This document shows, piece after piece, positions 52,193 through 61,226 of a DNA stretch of 64,000 nt (its first letter is position 1; the number at the start of each line of letters is the position of its first letter). The translations under genes were made by a program, and so were the position numbers. The notes below the pieces were generated by a model. It was not told the DNA's origin and ran no database searches. It saw only the letters and a list, made by a program, of their open reading frames with translations. This DNA is from a bacterium (GTDB taxonomy: Bacteria > Cyanobacteriota > Vampirovibrionia > Gastranaerophilales > Gastranaerophilaceae): the NCBI GenBank assembly GCA_017542305.1, contig JAFXXK010000006.1, positions 1 to 64,000 of the forward strand, read 5' to 3'.

Positions 52193-52876
52193 ATGAAAAA
52201 AGTATTAATGTGTGGGCTTATTGCAGCATGTTTCATGACACCGTTATCTGCGGTTGCATTTGATATGAGTAAGATTAATATATTTAAAAAATCCGCAAAA
52301 GAAACGGTTAAGGAGCCTACGGTATATACTCCCGTGACTCCGGCAACTGTTGCATCTACATTAAGTATTTTAAATAAACAACTGGCAGCTACGGATACTT
52401 TGGCACAAAATGCATTTTTATCTGTAATTTCCATGTTGACTCCTCAGGAAGAAGCAAGTCATATTCGTTCTCAAATGGTATCAATACTTGCTAATTCCGC
52501 AATTAATGATGACGAAAGAGGAAAACAAATCACTGCTCTAATAGATATGTTTTCAAGCAGTATAACTGATAACGGCAGTTATATTGCAAATAAGATTGCA
52601 AAGATGCCTGAAGGACAAAAGGCAAGTTTAATCAAGAATTTATCATTACTCTCTAAGAGTGATGCAAAATATAAGGAAATTGCTAACGAATATTCAAGAA
52701 TAGCTTCAGCATTATCAAAGGTTTCCAGCAATAAAGCCGATAAAGCTACAATTTCAGCATTAAAGCATAATGCTTCCTCTGTTAAAAGAAGTGCACATGC
52801 TTTAGAAAGTCTTATGAATCAGCTTTCAGCCGTATCTGAAAGTAACGGTTCTGGAGCCTTATTCTTCGGTCAATAA
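52193..52876 (+). CDS. Exported hypothetical protein, 227 aa
   Basis: A signal peptide ends near residue 23 (AVA). The mature protein is helical, rich in S, A and K, with a coiled-coil-like stretch in the C-terminal third. No family recognised. GGGAG lies 6 bases before the ATG. A likely promoter region (TATAAAAT-like at about 52118) precedes it. The PfkB kinase gene begins 21 bases after its stop, so the two may be cotranscribed. Confidence 0.75.
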   Translation: MKKVLMCGLIAACFMTPLSAVAFDMSKINIFKKSAKETVKEPTVYTPVTPATVASTLSILNKQLAATDTLAQNAFLSVISMLTPQEEASHIRSQMVSILANSAINDDERGKQITALIDMFSSSITDNGSYIANKIAKMPEGQKASLIKNLSLLSKSDAKYKEIANEYSRIASALSKVSSNKADKATISALKHNASSVKRSAHALESLMNQLSAVSESNGSGALFFGQ

Positions 52877-52897
52877 GTTAATTTGTGGAGGCATAAA

Positions 52898-53947
52898 ATG
52901 TTTGAAGTTATAACAATCGGTAGTGCTACAATGGATGTTTTTGTTGAATGTGAGGATGCCAATATTGTATCTGTTTCAACAAAAAGTAAGAAAGCCGAGT
53001 TTATGAGTTACCCTTATGGTGCAAAAGTTGAAATATCTGATTTTGCATCAAAAGTTGGCGGTGGTGGAGTTAATACTGCAGTTAATTTTGCAAATTTAGG
53101 CATGAAGACAAGCGCAATTTTTAAAATAGGCGACGATATTTATTCTCAGGGCATAATAAAATCGTTTGAAGGTACAAATGTTGATTTGTCCAACAAAATT
53201 CAGGATCCGAAAGACTCGACAGGGTTTTCAATAATACTTGTAAGTTTTCAGGGTGACAGAACGGTTTTGGCTCACAGAGGTGCAAATGCTCACATAAAGA
53301 AATCTGATATTAATTTTGATGCGATAAAAAATTCAAAACTTCTTTATATTGCACCGCTAAATGGAGAAAGTAACAGAGTATTGGATGATATTTGCTACTT
53401 TGCACAGGATAATGATGTATATATCTGTTTTAATGCCGGTTCTACAAGTATCAAAAAAGGTTTTAATTATCTGAAGAAAATTCTTGAAACCGCTAATATT
53501 GTTGTAATGAATAAAGAAGAAGCTTCAATGGCAACGAAGATAGAGGTTAGACCTGACACAAGGGATACAAAGTATTCAAAAGAGCTTATTCACCCTGATG
53601 TAAAAGAAATGTTTGAAAAATTAAAGGTAAGAGATTATCAGATAATCGTTATTACCGATGGCGGAAACGGTGCTTATGCTTATAACGGGAAAAAATATTT
53701 TTATTGTCCGGTATTTCCGAGCTCTGTAGTATCAACACTCGGTGCCGGTGATGCATTTGCTTCAACTTTCTGTGCCGCATTAAAACGAACCAATATTGAT
53801 ATAGGCAAATCGCTGATGATGGCTTCAGTTAACTCTGCAGGAGTTGTCTCGGAATTTGGCGCAACTCAGGGGCTTTTAACATTCGCTGAAATTGATGAAA
53901 AACTTAGTGCAAATCCGGATTACAATTATACGGTTATTGAAAAATAA
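52898..53947 (+). CDS. PfkB-family carbohydrate kinase
   Basis: Ribokinase-fold kinase. GGGGVNTAVNFANLG is the first PfkB signature (about residues 47-61). STLGAGDAFASTF is the second, with the catalytic aspartate in GAGD. TDGGNGAYAYNG is the strand before it. Length 349 is within the family. I chose ATG 52898, preceded by TGGAGG, over a TTG at 52883 that includes this ribosome site. The substrate (ribose, fructose, adenosine or other) cannot be read from the sequence. The gene converges on recO with a 2-base gap. Confidence 0.92.
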   Translation: MFEVITIGSATMDVFVECEDANIVSVSTKSKKAEFMSYPYGAKVEISDFASKVGGGGVNTAVNFANLGMKTSAIFKIGDDIYSQGIIKSFEGTNVDLSNKIQDPKDSTGFSIILVSFQGDRTVLAHRGANAHIKKSDINFDAIKNSKLLYIAPLNGESNRVLDDICYFAQDNDVYICFNAGSTSIKKGFNYLKKILETANIVVMNKEEASMATKIEVRPDTRDTKYSKELIHPDVKEMFEKLKVRDYQIIVITDGGNGAYAYNGKKYFYCPVFPSSVVSTLGAGDAFASTFCAALKRTNIDIGKSLMMASVNSAGVVSEFGATQGLLTFAEIDEKLSANPDYNYTVIEK

Positions 53948-53949
53948 GA

Positions 53950-54717
53950 TTATGCAATTTCCTGTAAAATAGCAGAGGATTTGAATTTTTTCGCAGAATG
54001 TGAATTGATGTATGATTTCAGCAGTTCAAAGCATACCATGCATATTTTTTCTGTCGATTTTTGTTCGTATTCGGAAGTTTCGTCAAATTCCGTATTTGCC
54101 AGAACAGATAAGAAATCTCTTAATTTATAATGCATTACTTTATTTAAGCCGTAATGTTCATTACAATCTTTACAAATTATACCGCCAAGTTTTTCCGAAA
54201 ACATCATATTTTCTTCTTCTATCGGTTTGCCGCAGCAAAGGCATTTATCCAATTCCAGAGAGAAGCCTGAAATCCTCATCATTTTGAGTTGGAATTTTAA
54301 TACGGCAATTAAGACATTAATCTTATTATCTGCTTCAGAAACGGTCTGTAAAGCTTCATACAGCAAATCAAATATATCTGCTGAGCATGGATCTTCTTCT
54401 ACCCCGAAGTTATGTACGACTTCCGAAATATACATGGAATAAAATATTTTATCCATGTCTTTGCGGGTTTTGTTGAATGTATTAAGGGCTTCCGCCTGAG
54501 ATATAGTATTAAGATTTTTGCCATGGTAAAGCATCAATTTGTTGGCGACAAGCAAATCCATTCTGGCGCCAAGCTTACTTTTAGGTTTTTTAACACCCTT
54601 AGCAACCCCTTTAATAAGTCCATGCTCACGAGAATACATGACAATAATCTTATCAGCTTCACTAAGGTTATAGGACTTAAGATTAATTGCATCAGTAACA
54701 AATGCCGATTTACTCAT
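53950..54717 (-). CDS. recO: DNA repair protein RecO
   Basis: Loads RecA on single-stranded DNA with RecR in gap repair. The N-terminal OB domain has AINLKSYNLSEADKIIVMYSREHGLIKGVAKGVKK-type content. The C-terminal helical domain has a complete zinc site (CLCC about residues 160-163 and ICKDC about 182-186). Length 255 is normal. Its ATG shares an A with the TAA of pilT (TAATG), so the two are translationally coupled. Confidence 0.95.
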   Translation of the reverse strand: MSKSAFVTDAINLKSYNLSEADKIIVMYSREHGLIKGVAKGVKKPKSKLGARMDLLVANKLMLYHGKNLNTISQAEALNTFNKTRKDMDKIFYSMYISEVVHNFGVEEDPCSADIFDLLYEALQTVSEADNKINVLIAVLKFQLKMMRISGFSLELDKCLCCGKPIEEENMMFSEKLGGIICKDCNEHYGLNKVMHYKLRDFLSVLANTEFDETSEYEQKSTEKICMVCFELLKSYINSHSAKKFKSSAILQEIA

Positions 54718-55835
54718 TAGAACGGATCATCCATGTCAGCTTCGTCATTGCCACCGGCAATAGAGCCTGTATAAACACCTTTTATCATTTGTGCTAATTC
54801 AGTCTTATCATCTGATGTATCCATAGCAACTTCTTCTGTAATAAATCCGCTTGCGTATAGATTATATAAAGACATATTCATTGTAATCATGGAGTTGAAT
54901 GAACCTTTCTTAACAAGGTCATAAATACTGCCTAATTCATCTTTTTCAATGAAGTCTTTAACTGTAGGGGTAACAACCAAAACTTCGCATGCCGGACGTC
55001 TGCCGCTGCCATCTTTCAACGGAACTAATTTCTGAGAAATAGTACCACGAATCAATGATGCCAATTGGTTACGAACAACATCTCTGTCAGATGGTTCAAA
55101 CATGTTAATAATTCTGTTAACAGTCTGAACAGCATCGTTAGTATGGATAGTTGCAAATACCAAGTGACCTGTTTCAGCTGCTTTCAAAGCTGCGGTGATA
55201 GTGTCACGATCTCTGATTTCACCGATAAATATAACATCCGGATCCTGTCTTAATGCATATTTTACACCATCAGGGAATGATGCTGTATCTAACAGGATTT
55301 GGCGTTGAGAAATAATACATTTTTTGTTATTAAATACAAATTCAATAGGATCTTCAATCGTAATAATATGTTTAGGATAATTTGTATTAATATAGTCAAT
55401 TAAAGAAGCGATTGTTGTGGATTTCCCTGCCCCTGTAGGTCCTGTAACCAAGACTAAACCATTGTTAAGAGTTGCAAATTGTTCGATAGAAGACGGAAGA
55501 TTGAGTTCGTTAACTTTAGGAACATAATAAGGAATTAAACGGATAACGAGTTTATTTTTGCCTAACTGACGGGACAAATTGATACGAAATCTTGATACTC
55601 CGGGGATTTCATACGCAAAATCAAGATCATATACGTTTTCCATGTTATCTCTGGTAGATCTTGGTAGTAAACTGTCGTATGCTCTGTCAACATCGTCATC
55701 TGTCAGAACCGGCATATTAATTTTAAGTATTCTGCCGTCTTTGCGAACTGTAGGGTGTTCTCCAACAGCAAGGTGAACGTCTGATGCCCCTATCGCAACT
55801 GCTTTTCTTAAAAAATCTTCAATATCGAAATCCAT
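54717..55835 (-). CDS. pilT: Type IV pilus retraction ATPase PilT
   Basis: Hexameric cytoplasmic ATPase that pulls pili back. An N-terminal PAS-like domain (GASDVHLAVGEHPTVRKDG) is followed by Walker A GPTGAGKST (about residues 132-140). Further on are the Asp box TIEDPIEF, Walker B region RQDPDVIFIGEIRD and the His box GHLVFATIHTND. Length 372 is close to the usual 345-370. It gives a use for the prepilin-like genes in this window. A good minus-strand promoter is at 55873-55901. Confidence 0.96.
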   Translation of the reverse strand: MDFDIEDFLRKAVAIGASDVHLAVGEHPTVRKDGRILKINMPVLTDDDVDRAYDSLLPRSTRDNMENVYDLDFAYEIPGVSRFRINLSRQLGKNKLVIRLIPYYVPKVNELNLPSSIEQFATLNNGLVLVTGPTGAGKSTTIASLIDYINTNYPKHIITIEDPIEFVFNNKKCIISQRQILLDTASFPDGVKYALRQDPDVIFIGEIRDRDTITAALKAAETGHLVFATIHTNDAVQTVNRIINMFEPSDRDVVRNQLASLIRGTISQKLVPLKDGSGRRPACEVLVVTPTVKDFIEKDELGSIYDLVKKGSFNSMITMNMSLYNLYASGFITEEVAMDTSDDKTELAQMIKGVYTGSIAGGNDEADMDDPF

Positions 55836-55872
55836 AACTATCCTAACTTTGTTCTCTCTTCTTTCTTCTCCT

Positions 55873-55901
55873 ATCTTATCATCTTATTTCTATTTTGACA
55901 A
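55873..55901 (-). promoter_or_regulatory. Promoter of the pilT-recO operon
   Basis: On the minus strand TTGTCA (55901-55896), a 17-base spacer and TAAGAT (55878-55873). The start codon follows about 38 bases later. Confidence 0.65.
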
Positions 55902-56127
55902 GTTTTTTGCATAAATCATCCATTTAGTGTACTTATACAAGTTAAATATTAAGATTTCTTAATATTTAATCCCATGCTGTCAATTTTAACCGTAAAAAAT
56001 ACTTTATATAAATGTAAGGGAATTAAAACATTACAAATTGGAAAAGCAAATATAACAAGCAATTAAACGCATTAATTTTATATCAGACTTTATACTCTCT
56101 CTCTTAATATCCTCGTGTTTATTTAAT
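55902..56127. other. Intergenic region upstream of pilT with possible small RNA
   Basis: The gap between pilT and the glycosyltransferase gene (55836-56201) contains a perfect 12-base inverted repeat TTAAATATTAAG/CTTAATATTTAA (55942-55969). It also contains the 24-base motif shared with 433-456 (at 55996-56019) and about 110 bases without a reading frame before a strong plus-strand terminator at 56128-56155. A plus-strand RNA of roughly 110-140 bases could run from the motif to the terminator. Confidence 0.45.
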
Positions 56128-56155
56128 GTTGCCATACTCTGGCAACTTTTTTTTT
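56020..56155 (+). ncRNA. Candidate small RNA
   Basis: No protein gene ends before the plus-strand terminator at 56128-56155, so that terminator needs another transcript. A start near the 24-base motif at 55996-56019 would give an RNA of about 120-140 bases, mostly unstructured before the final hairpin. No known RNA family is recognised. The call is inference from terminator and motif only. Confidence 0.3.
56128..56155 (+). terminator. Strong orphan plus-strand terminator
   Basis: GTTGCCA and TGGCAAC enclose TACTC and are followed by nine T. The upstream pilT gene points the other way. Confidence 0.85.
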
Positions 56156-56201
56156 ACCCGTTTCGCATTAAATGGTACCGCTCACAATTAAAACGAAAAC
56201 T

Positions 56202-57161
56202 CTATGAGCGTGAGGCAAATTCATCAGCCGAACGAAGTCCGCTATTCAGAAGGGTTTCAAGTGAATTACATATATTTTCTGCGGTTTGGTTTTCGGAAAT
56301 TACAGTGCATTTGTATAAATTCCCATCAGGTGCCCACTGAGTTACGTAATCTTTCAGATAAAATACAGAAACAACGGGAATATCAACTGCACAACCCATA
56401 TGCATTACCCCTGTATCAGCGCTGATAAGAGCTTCACAATTCTTTAATACAGAACCTAATTCTTTAATGCTTGTTTTATTTATTAAATCAATAAATTTAC
56501 AACCTCTTTTTTTAAGGTCTTCCGAATATTGTAATGCTTGGTTACCCAAGCCTAAAAACACACATGTATAGCCTTTCTCAGAGAGTCTGTTTATTATTTC
56601 GTATGCGGTTTCAACAGGAATATCTTTTTGGATATTGGTAGTAAGCGTGCAGAGTCCGACATACTTTTTATCCGCATCAAAATATTTTGACAAATTCTCC
56701 GGTAACTCTTTTGTAACTTCGTATTTCATTGGCACATAGCTGATTGGCTTGTCCGTTATTTGCTTCAAAAGCTGTACAAAATATTCCTGCATTGGTGTAT
56801 AGATATGTTTTTTATTGTATTCAATTATATGTTTACTGAATATTAATCTCGAAAACAGGGAGTTTGTATTGTTTCGATATGTAACAAACGAATAATCCGC
56901 TCGTTTATACGGAAAATTTATAATAAATTTCAGTCGGTTAATAATGCTTTTATGTTCCCCGAATTTATCAAAAGATATTACTTCATCAACATCTTTTTGA
57001 TACTTAGCGGCATCTGCAAACGGTTTGTTTACAATAAATATAATTTTTGAATCAGGATATAACTTTTTTATGTTCTGACATAGGGAATTGCACAACAAAG
57101 TATCGCCAAAATGCGAAGTATTAAATACCAAAAAAGTTTTTTGTGAATTATTATTTGTCAT
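56202..57161 (-). CDS. Family 9 (heptosyltransferase-like) glycosyltransferase
   Basis: GT-B enzyme of the ADP-heptose:LPS heptosyltransferase family. FLVFNTSHFGDTLLCNSL is the N-terminal block with the conserved G-D. Later, ISADTGVMHMGCAVDIPVVSVFY is the family's C-terminal donor-site block. It probably adds a sugar to lipopolysaccharide or another envelope glycan. I chose ATG 57161 (319 residues), 4 bases after the trxB stop; the longer start at 57215 would overlap trxB by 50 bases with a very basic extension. It follows trxB on the same strand. Confidence 0.87.
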   Translation of the reverse strand: MTNNNSQKTFLVFNTSHFGDTLLCNSLCQNIKKLYPDSKIIFIVNKPFADAAKYQKDVDEVISFDKFGEHKSIINRLKFIINFPYKRADYSFVTYRNNTNSLFSRLIFSKHIIEYNKKHIYTPMQEYFVQLLKQITDKPISYVPMKYEVTKELPENLSKYFDADKKYVGLCTLTTNIQKDIPVETAYEIINRLSEKGYTCVFLGLGNQALQYSEDLKKRGCKFIDLINKTSIKELGSVLKNCEALISADTGVMHMGCAVDIPVVSVFYLKDYVTQWAPDGNLYKCTVISENQTAENICNSLETLLNSGLRSADEFASRS

Positions 57162-57165
57162 GGCT

Positions 57166-58104
57166 TTATACTTTTTGCGGGACTTCCTTGAGTGTTTCGA
57201 GGTATTTGACCGCATAAACAGCAGCTACAGCACCGTCAGCTGTTGCTGTAATTACCTGTCTTAGAGGAGTTGTTCTGACATCTCCTACTGCATATACCCC
57301 GTCAACAGAAGTTTTCATTGTTTCATCGGTTACAATGAAGCCTCTTGCATCCTGCTCCAGTTGACCGTTAAACATCTCAACATTTGGTGTCATCCCAATG
57401 TATGGGAAAATCCCGTTAATTTCGAGATTTGAAAGTTCTCCGGTTTTAACGTTTTTAATTACGGCAGTATGAACTAAATCGTCCCCTTTAATTTCCTCAA
57501 CGACCGTATCCCATATAAATTTAAGTTTTTCGTTTTTAAAAGCTCTTTCCTGAACGATTTTATCGGCTCTTAATTCGTTTCTGCGGTGGATAAGATAAAC
57601 TTTTGACGCAAATTTTGTAAGATACATAGCTTCTTCTACCGCCGCATTTCCGTCGCCTACAACAGCTACGACTTTATCCTTGTAAAAAGCTCCGTCACAA
57701 ACTGCACAATAGCTGACTCCGCGTCCTACAAATTCTTTTTCTCCCGGTACACCGAGCCTCATTGGCTGAGCTCCGGTTGCGATAATTATTGTTTTTGCAT
57801 TGAATGTACATTCCGTTGTGTTAACAATTTTATTTTTCAAATCTACTGACTGAATTTCCTGCATCGGGAATTTTTCTATACCAAATTTATCGGCATGTTC
57901 TTCAAATTTTTCCATTAAATCATATCCGCCGACAGTTGAAAATCCCGGATAATTTTCCAGTTCCAAATAATTTGAAGGTTGACCTCCAAACATGCTTATA
58001 TCAACTATAGCTGTTGATACAGCGCCTCTTGCCGCATATATCCCTGCCGCTAATCCTGCAGGTCCTCCCCCTAAAATAACCGTATCAAAATTATAATTTT
58101 GCAT
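57166..58104 (-). CDS. trxB: Thioredoxin-disulfide reductase
   Basis: FAD enzyme that reduces thioredoxin with NADPH. GGGPAGLAAGIYAARG binds FAD (about residues 12-27), CAVCDG holds the redox cysteines (about 133-138), and GDGNAAVEEA is the NADPH site. YAVGDVRTTPLRQVITATADG is the C-terminal FAD motif. Length 312 is standard. TTTGAGGAT precedes the ATG. The unknown exported gene lies just upstream in the same direction with a 9-base gap. Confidence 0.96.
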   Translation of the reverse strand: MQNYNFDTVILGGGPAGLAAGIYAARGAVSTAIVDISMFGGQPSNYLELENYPGFSTVGGYDLMEKFEEHADKFGIEKFPMQEIQSVDLKNKIVNTTECTFNAKTIIIATGAQPMRLGVPGEKEFVGRGVSYCAVCDGAFYKDKVVAVVGDGNAAVEEAMYLTKFASKVYLIHRRNELRADKIVQERAFKNEKLKFIWDTVVEEIKGDDLVHTAVIKNVKTGELSNLEINGIFPYIGMTPNVEMFNGQLEQDARGFIVTDETMKTSVDGVYAVGDVRTTPLRQVITATADGAVAAVYAVKYLETLKEVPQKV

Positions 58105-58113
58105 ATCCTCAAA

Positions 58114-58623
58114 CTACCTTTCTAATATACTTGTACCCGAAATTTTGTTTCCTTGCAAGTCATAAGCTGCAGTTTTTTCTTTTATCAAGGAATTATCAGT
58201 ACTTGAATAGGTTTTCAGGCTCAGATAATTCACTCCTGTAAACTTATTACCGCTCAGAGTAATTTCAACGGTATCAGTTAATAACTGATTATCATAGTTC
58301 CCCTCTTTTGTAAATCTGATTGTGTTCCCCTTAACGTACTCTACGTTGACGGAAGCCGATGCCCCTGTCATCGGGTTACATAAATTTATGACGTCACCTG
58401 TTTTCGATAAGTTCCATAAATCTATGCCCATTTTTTTGAAAGTAACAGGACTGTCAGTTGCACTAAGCTTTGATACAACCCTCCAAGTACCGAACAAATC
58501 CGCAGGTACCTGTTCATTTATGGAAATTCCTGCAGAAAGCATTGCCGGTTCTTCCGCAAACGTGAATGAGCAACCCATTGATACACAAATAATCAGTATT
58601 AAAAGTTTTACTAATTTAAACAT
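58114..58623 (-). CDS. Exported hypothetical protein, 169 aa
   Basis: An N-terminal signal (residues 1-24, ending TFA) precedes a small beta-rich domain (ADLFGTWRVVSKL, GIDLWNLSKTGDVINL, NTIRFTKEGNY, VEITLSGNKFTGVNYL). The strand pattern suggests a lipocalin-like or DUF-type ligand fold but I do not recognise the family. A cysteine in MGCS could be a lipidation site, though signal-peptidase-I [12 protein letters not shown] FAEE fits equally. First gene of a possible operon with trxB and the glycosyltransferase. Confidence 0.75.
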   Translation of the reverse strand: MFKLVKLLILIICVSMGCSFTFAEEPAMLSAGISINEQVPADLFGTWRVVSKLSATDSPVTFKKMGIDLWNLSKTGDVINLCNPMTGASASVNVEYVKGNTIRFTKEGNYDNQLLTDTVEITLSGNKFTGVNYLSLKTYSSTDNSLIKEKTAAYDLQGNKISGTSILER

Positions 58624-58709
58624 CTCTGTTAATTATATAATGGAGTTTACATAAAAATCAATAGTAACTCATAGTTTATTCGTGGTAGAATAGTTTTGAG
58701 GAACAACAA

Positions 58710-59174
58710 ATGAAATACGAACAAGTTTGTAACAATTTAGATGATACAAAAGAGTTAGCTTGCCGATTTGCAAAGCTTGTAACAGACGGATGTTTTGTAA
58801 ATTTGTACGGTGAAATCGGAGCCGGCAAAACGGCATTTGTGAAACTTGTTGCTGATGCATTAGAAGTTAAAGAGAAGGTAACTTCGCCGAGTTTTGTTAT
58901 TTTAAATGAGTATCACAGCGGAATTTTACCGATGTATCATTTTGATCTTTATCGTTTGGAAAATGAAGGGGTAAAGACTATTATTGATGAATTGAGAGAA
59001 TATTCCGAGGGCAGACAGCTTACGTTTGTTGAGTGGGCGGAGTTTTCTCAGGATGAAATTCCGTTTAACCATTTAAAAATAAATGTAACTTATAACGATG
59101 ACGATTCCAGAGTTTATACTTTTGAATCTACCGAAGCGGAAGGTGATAAAATTATTGAGGGATTAAGCAGATGA
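58710..59174 (+). CDS. tsaE: tRNA t6A biosynthesis ATPase TsaE
   Basis: ATPase that acts with TsaB and TsaD to make N6-threonylcarbamoyladenosine at position 37 of ANN-decoding tRNAs. LYGEIGAGKTAFVKL is the Walker A site (about residues 31-45). SPSFVILNEY and YHFDLYRLE are family blocks, and FVEWAEF is the Walker B-like region. Length 154 is normal. GAGGA precedes the ATG. The stop overlaps tsaB (ATGA). Confidence 0.95.
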   Translation: MKYEQVCNNLDDTKELACRFAKLVTDGCFVNLYGEIGAGKTAFVKLVADALEVKEKVTSPSFVILNEYHSGILPMYHFDLYRLENEGVKTIIDELREYSEGRQLTFVEWAEFSQDEIPFNHLKINVTYNDDDSRVYTFESTEAEGDKIIEGLSR

Positions 59175-59779
59175 GTATTACGTTAGCTTTTGATACCTGT
59201 TTAGATAAAATGTATGTTACGCTTGCTGAGGGTGAGAAAATTTCGGATTCCCGCATAGTTGTTAACCATGACGAAAAATACCATTCGGCATTTTTAATTT
59301 CGACAATAAAAGATGTATTGAAATCAAACGGTTTAAAACCTGAAGATGTGGATTTAATTGCAACAAATATAGGACCGGGAAGTTTTACGGGTATCAGAGC
59401 ATGCACAACCGTAGCAAGAGTTATGGCGCAACAACTTGATTGTAAAGCCATCGGGGTATCGTCTTTGGAAATTCTGTCCAAACTCGAAAAGGAAAATCAG
59501 GTTGTTGCTCTGGATGCAAGAAAAAATAAAGCATATTTATATCTTGATAATGAAATAAAAGGGGCGGTTGATTTAGAGGAAGTTAAAGAATTGTGTAAAA
59601 GTAAAAATGTTATAACGGATAACAAGTTGTTACCTTTATTGGGTGGAATTTCTTATCAGGAAACCGATGCTCCGCTTGGGGATATTCTCGCTAAACTTGC
59701 ACTTCAAAAATCAAAAGAAGATGAATGTAACTGGCGAAAACTCAAACCTCTGTATATTCAACCTCCGCCTATGGGATAG
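59171..59779 (+). CDS. tsaB: t6A biosynthesis protein TsaB
   Basis: Scaffold of the TsaBDE complex, an inactive relative of TsaD. LAFDTCLDKMYVTL is the N-terminal beta block, and GPGSFTGIRACTTVARVMA is the family signature (about residues 73-91). At 202 residues it is slightly short of the usual 220-230, ending in WRKLKPLYIQPP. Overlaps tsaE by 4 bases, so the pair is coupled. Confidence 0.94.
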   Translation: MSITLAFDTCLDKMYVTLAEGEKISDSRIVVNHDEKYHSAFLISTIKDVLKSNGLKPEDVDLIATNIGPGSFTGIRACTTVARVMAQQLDCKAIGVSSLEILSKLEKENQVVALDARKNKAYLYLDNEIKGAVDLEEVKELCKSKNVITDNKLLPLLGGISYQETDAPLGDILAKLALQKSKEDECNWRKLKPLYIQPPPMG

Positions 59780-59854
59780 GCATACAGGTCAAAGGAATTT
59801 GCAATATCTCTTAACATAACCGCAAAAATTTTTTATTAGGTGTATTAATAATCT

Positions 59855-61222
59855 ATGCGAGTTTCGGGAGTTAATATTTTTGCATATAATAATTGCAAGG
59901 CTGAAAAGCCGGTTATTACCAGTGTTTATAGCAATCCGTTTATTTCTGTTCCGATAATTGGGCATGACACATTTGAACACTCCCCGTCGTTTACCGCTAA
60001 TCCCATACATACGCACGGTCAATTCAGGTTTTTGACAAAAGAACATGACATTCATTGTTTTTATTGTAAAAAGCTTATGCTATATGGCGGAACACTGCAA
60101 GAGCTCCTTGAAAGCGGAGTTTTTAGCGGTCCGATAAAAGATTTTGTAGAGGCTGTAAGACCATACAGAAAAAGGATGAAAAAAGGTCAGAGAACCGTTT
60201 TTGATCAGATAGAACGATACTCAAAGAAGAGTCCGCAAACGCACCTCTCAGAAATTATTCAATACCTGTATCAAAATTCTATAAGACGTCTTGTCAAAAC
60301 GCAATCGGGAATTCTAAAAGATCTTAATGAGCAGTCAAAAGCTCTCCCGTCGGAGGACATGAGGACAAGTTTCCGTAAATTCATGAGAAAACAGCATAAA
60401 AGACTGTATGAAATTCCTGATTACGAGGAATTTAATGCCGAAAAATTTTCTTATAAAATAGATAAAATGATTCAGTCTATACCGAATGACGAATTAAAAG
60501 CATATTTGACAAAAATAACAACTCCAATGGCTGAACCGGAATTTCTGGAAAGAAATACGATTATACCGTATGAACTTGCATCGCAGATGACAAAGAGTAA
60601 ACTCGGTAAACTCCATACCGCAGAAGAATTTAGTGAGTATGTGATAATGAGAGTTCAGAAAATTGCAGAACGTCTTGGCAGACAGGATATGGTCAGATTA
60701 TGTGAAACTTCTAAAGACATGATTCATAATAAAAAGGTTACCATACCGTTTTCAAACAAAGAATTTATGTTAGAGCTAGTAAAAGAGCAGCTGGCAGGTA
60801 TCAAAAAAACTCCGTTATATTACGAAATGATGCATACGGCGAACAAGCTGCCAAACTCAACAAGCAGTAAAAACTCATTTGTCGTAAAACATCGTTACTC
60901 CGATTCGGATACTATAGGATATAAACTCTTAGAGCCTGCTATTGCAACCGTAGAACATGTCAAAGCTCGTTCCGACGGCGGGGTGGATGATTTAACGAAT
61001 ATTGTTCTGGCATGTAAAGCTGATAACAATGAGCGGGGGTCTATGCCGCAGTATTTATATATGGAAAGATGGAACAAGCGTAATCCGCAGATTTATTTTA
61101 ATGACATAATGAAAATCTCTAAAGAAGAACAGCTGATTACTCCTTCTGATATTGAAGGTATGGCTCGATCTGTTTTAAATGAAGGTAAGGTAAAAGTAGA
61201 TACATCAGGACTGAAAAAGTAG
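59855..61222 (+). CDS. HNH-like protein with split metal motif (1)
   Basis: About 455 residues. A CxxC pair at C68/C71 (HCFYCKK) is separated by about 295 mostly helical, charged residues from an HNH-type block at 364-395. In that block E367-H368 is the catalytic position, N382 the central asparagine, and C387-x2-D390-N-N the second metal knuckle. The fourth metal ligand would be Asp in place of Cys. Ordinary HNH nucleases keep these elements within about 60 residues. The N-terminal 50 residues contain PSFTA (44-48). No ribosome site is evident; a weak -10-like ATTAAT ends 5 bases before the ATG. It is followed after 4 bases by its paralog. Confidence 0.75.
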   Translation: MRVSGVNIFAYNNCKAEKPVITSVYSNPFISVPIIGHDTFEHSPSFTANPIHTHGQFRFLTKEHDIHCFYCKKLMLYGGTLQELLESGVFSGPIKDFVEAVRPYRKRMKKGQRTVFDQIERYSKKSPQTHLSEIIQYLYQNSIRRLVKTQSGILKDLNEQSKALPSEDMRTSFRKFMRKQHKRLYEIPDYEEFNAEKFSYKIDKMIQSIPNDELKAYLTKITTPMAEPEFLERNTIIPYELASQMTKSKLGKLHTAEEFSEYVIMRVQKIAERLGRQDMVRLCETSKDMIHNKKVTIPFSNKEFMLELVKEQLAGIKKTPLYYEMMHTANKLPNSTSSKNSFVVKHRYSDSDTIGYKLLEPAIATVEHVKARSDGGVDDLTNIVLACKADNNERGSMPQYLYMERWNKRNPQIYFNDIMKISKEEQLITPSDIEGMARSVLNEGKVKVDTSGLKK

Positions 61223-61226
61223 AATT

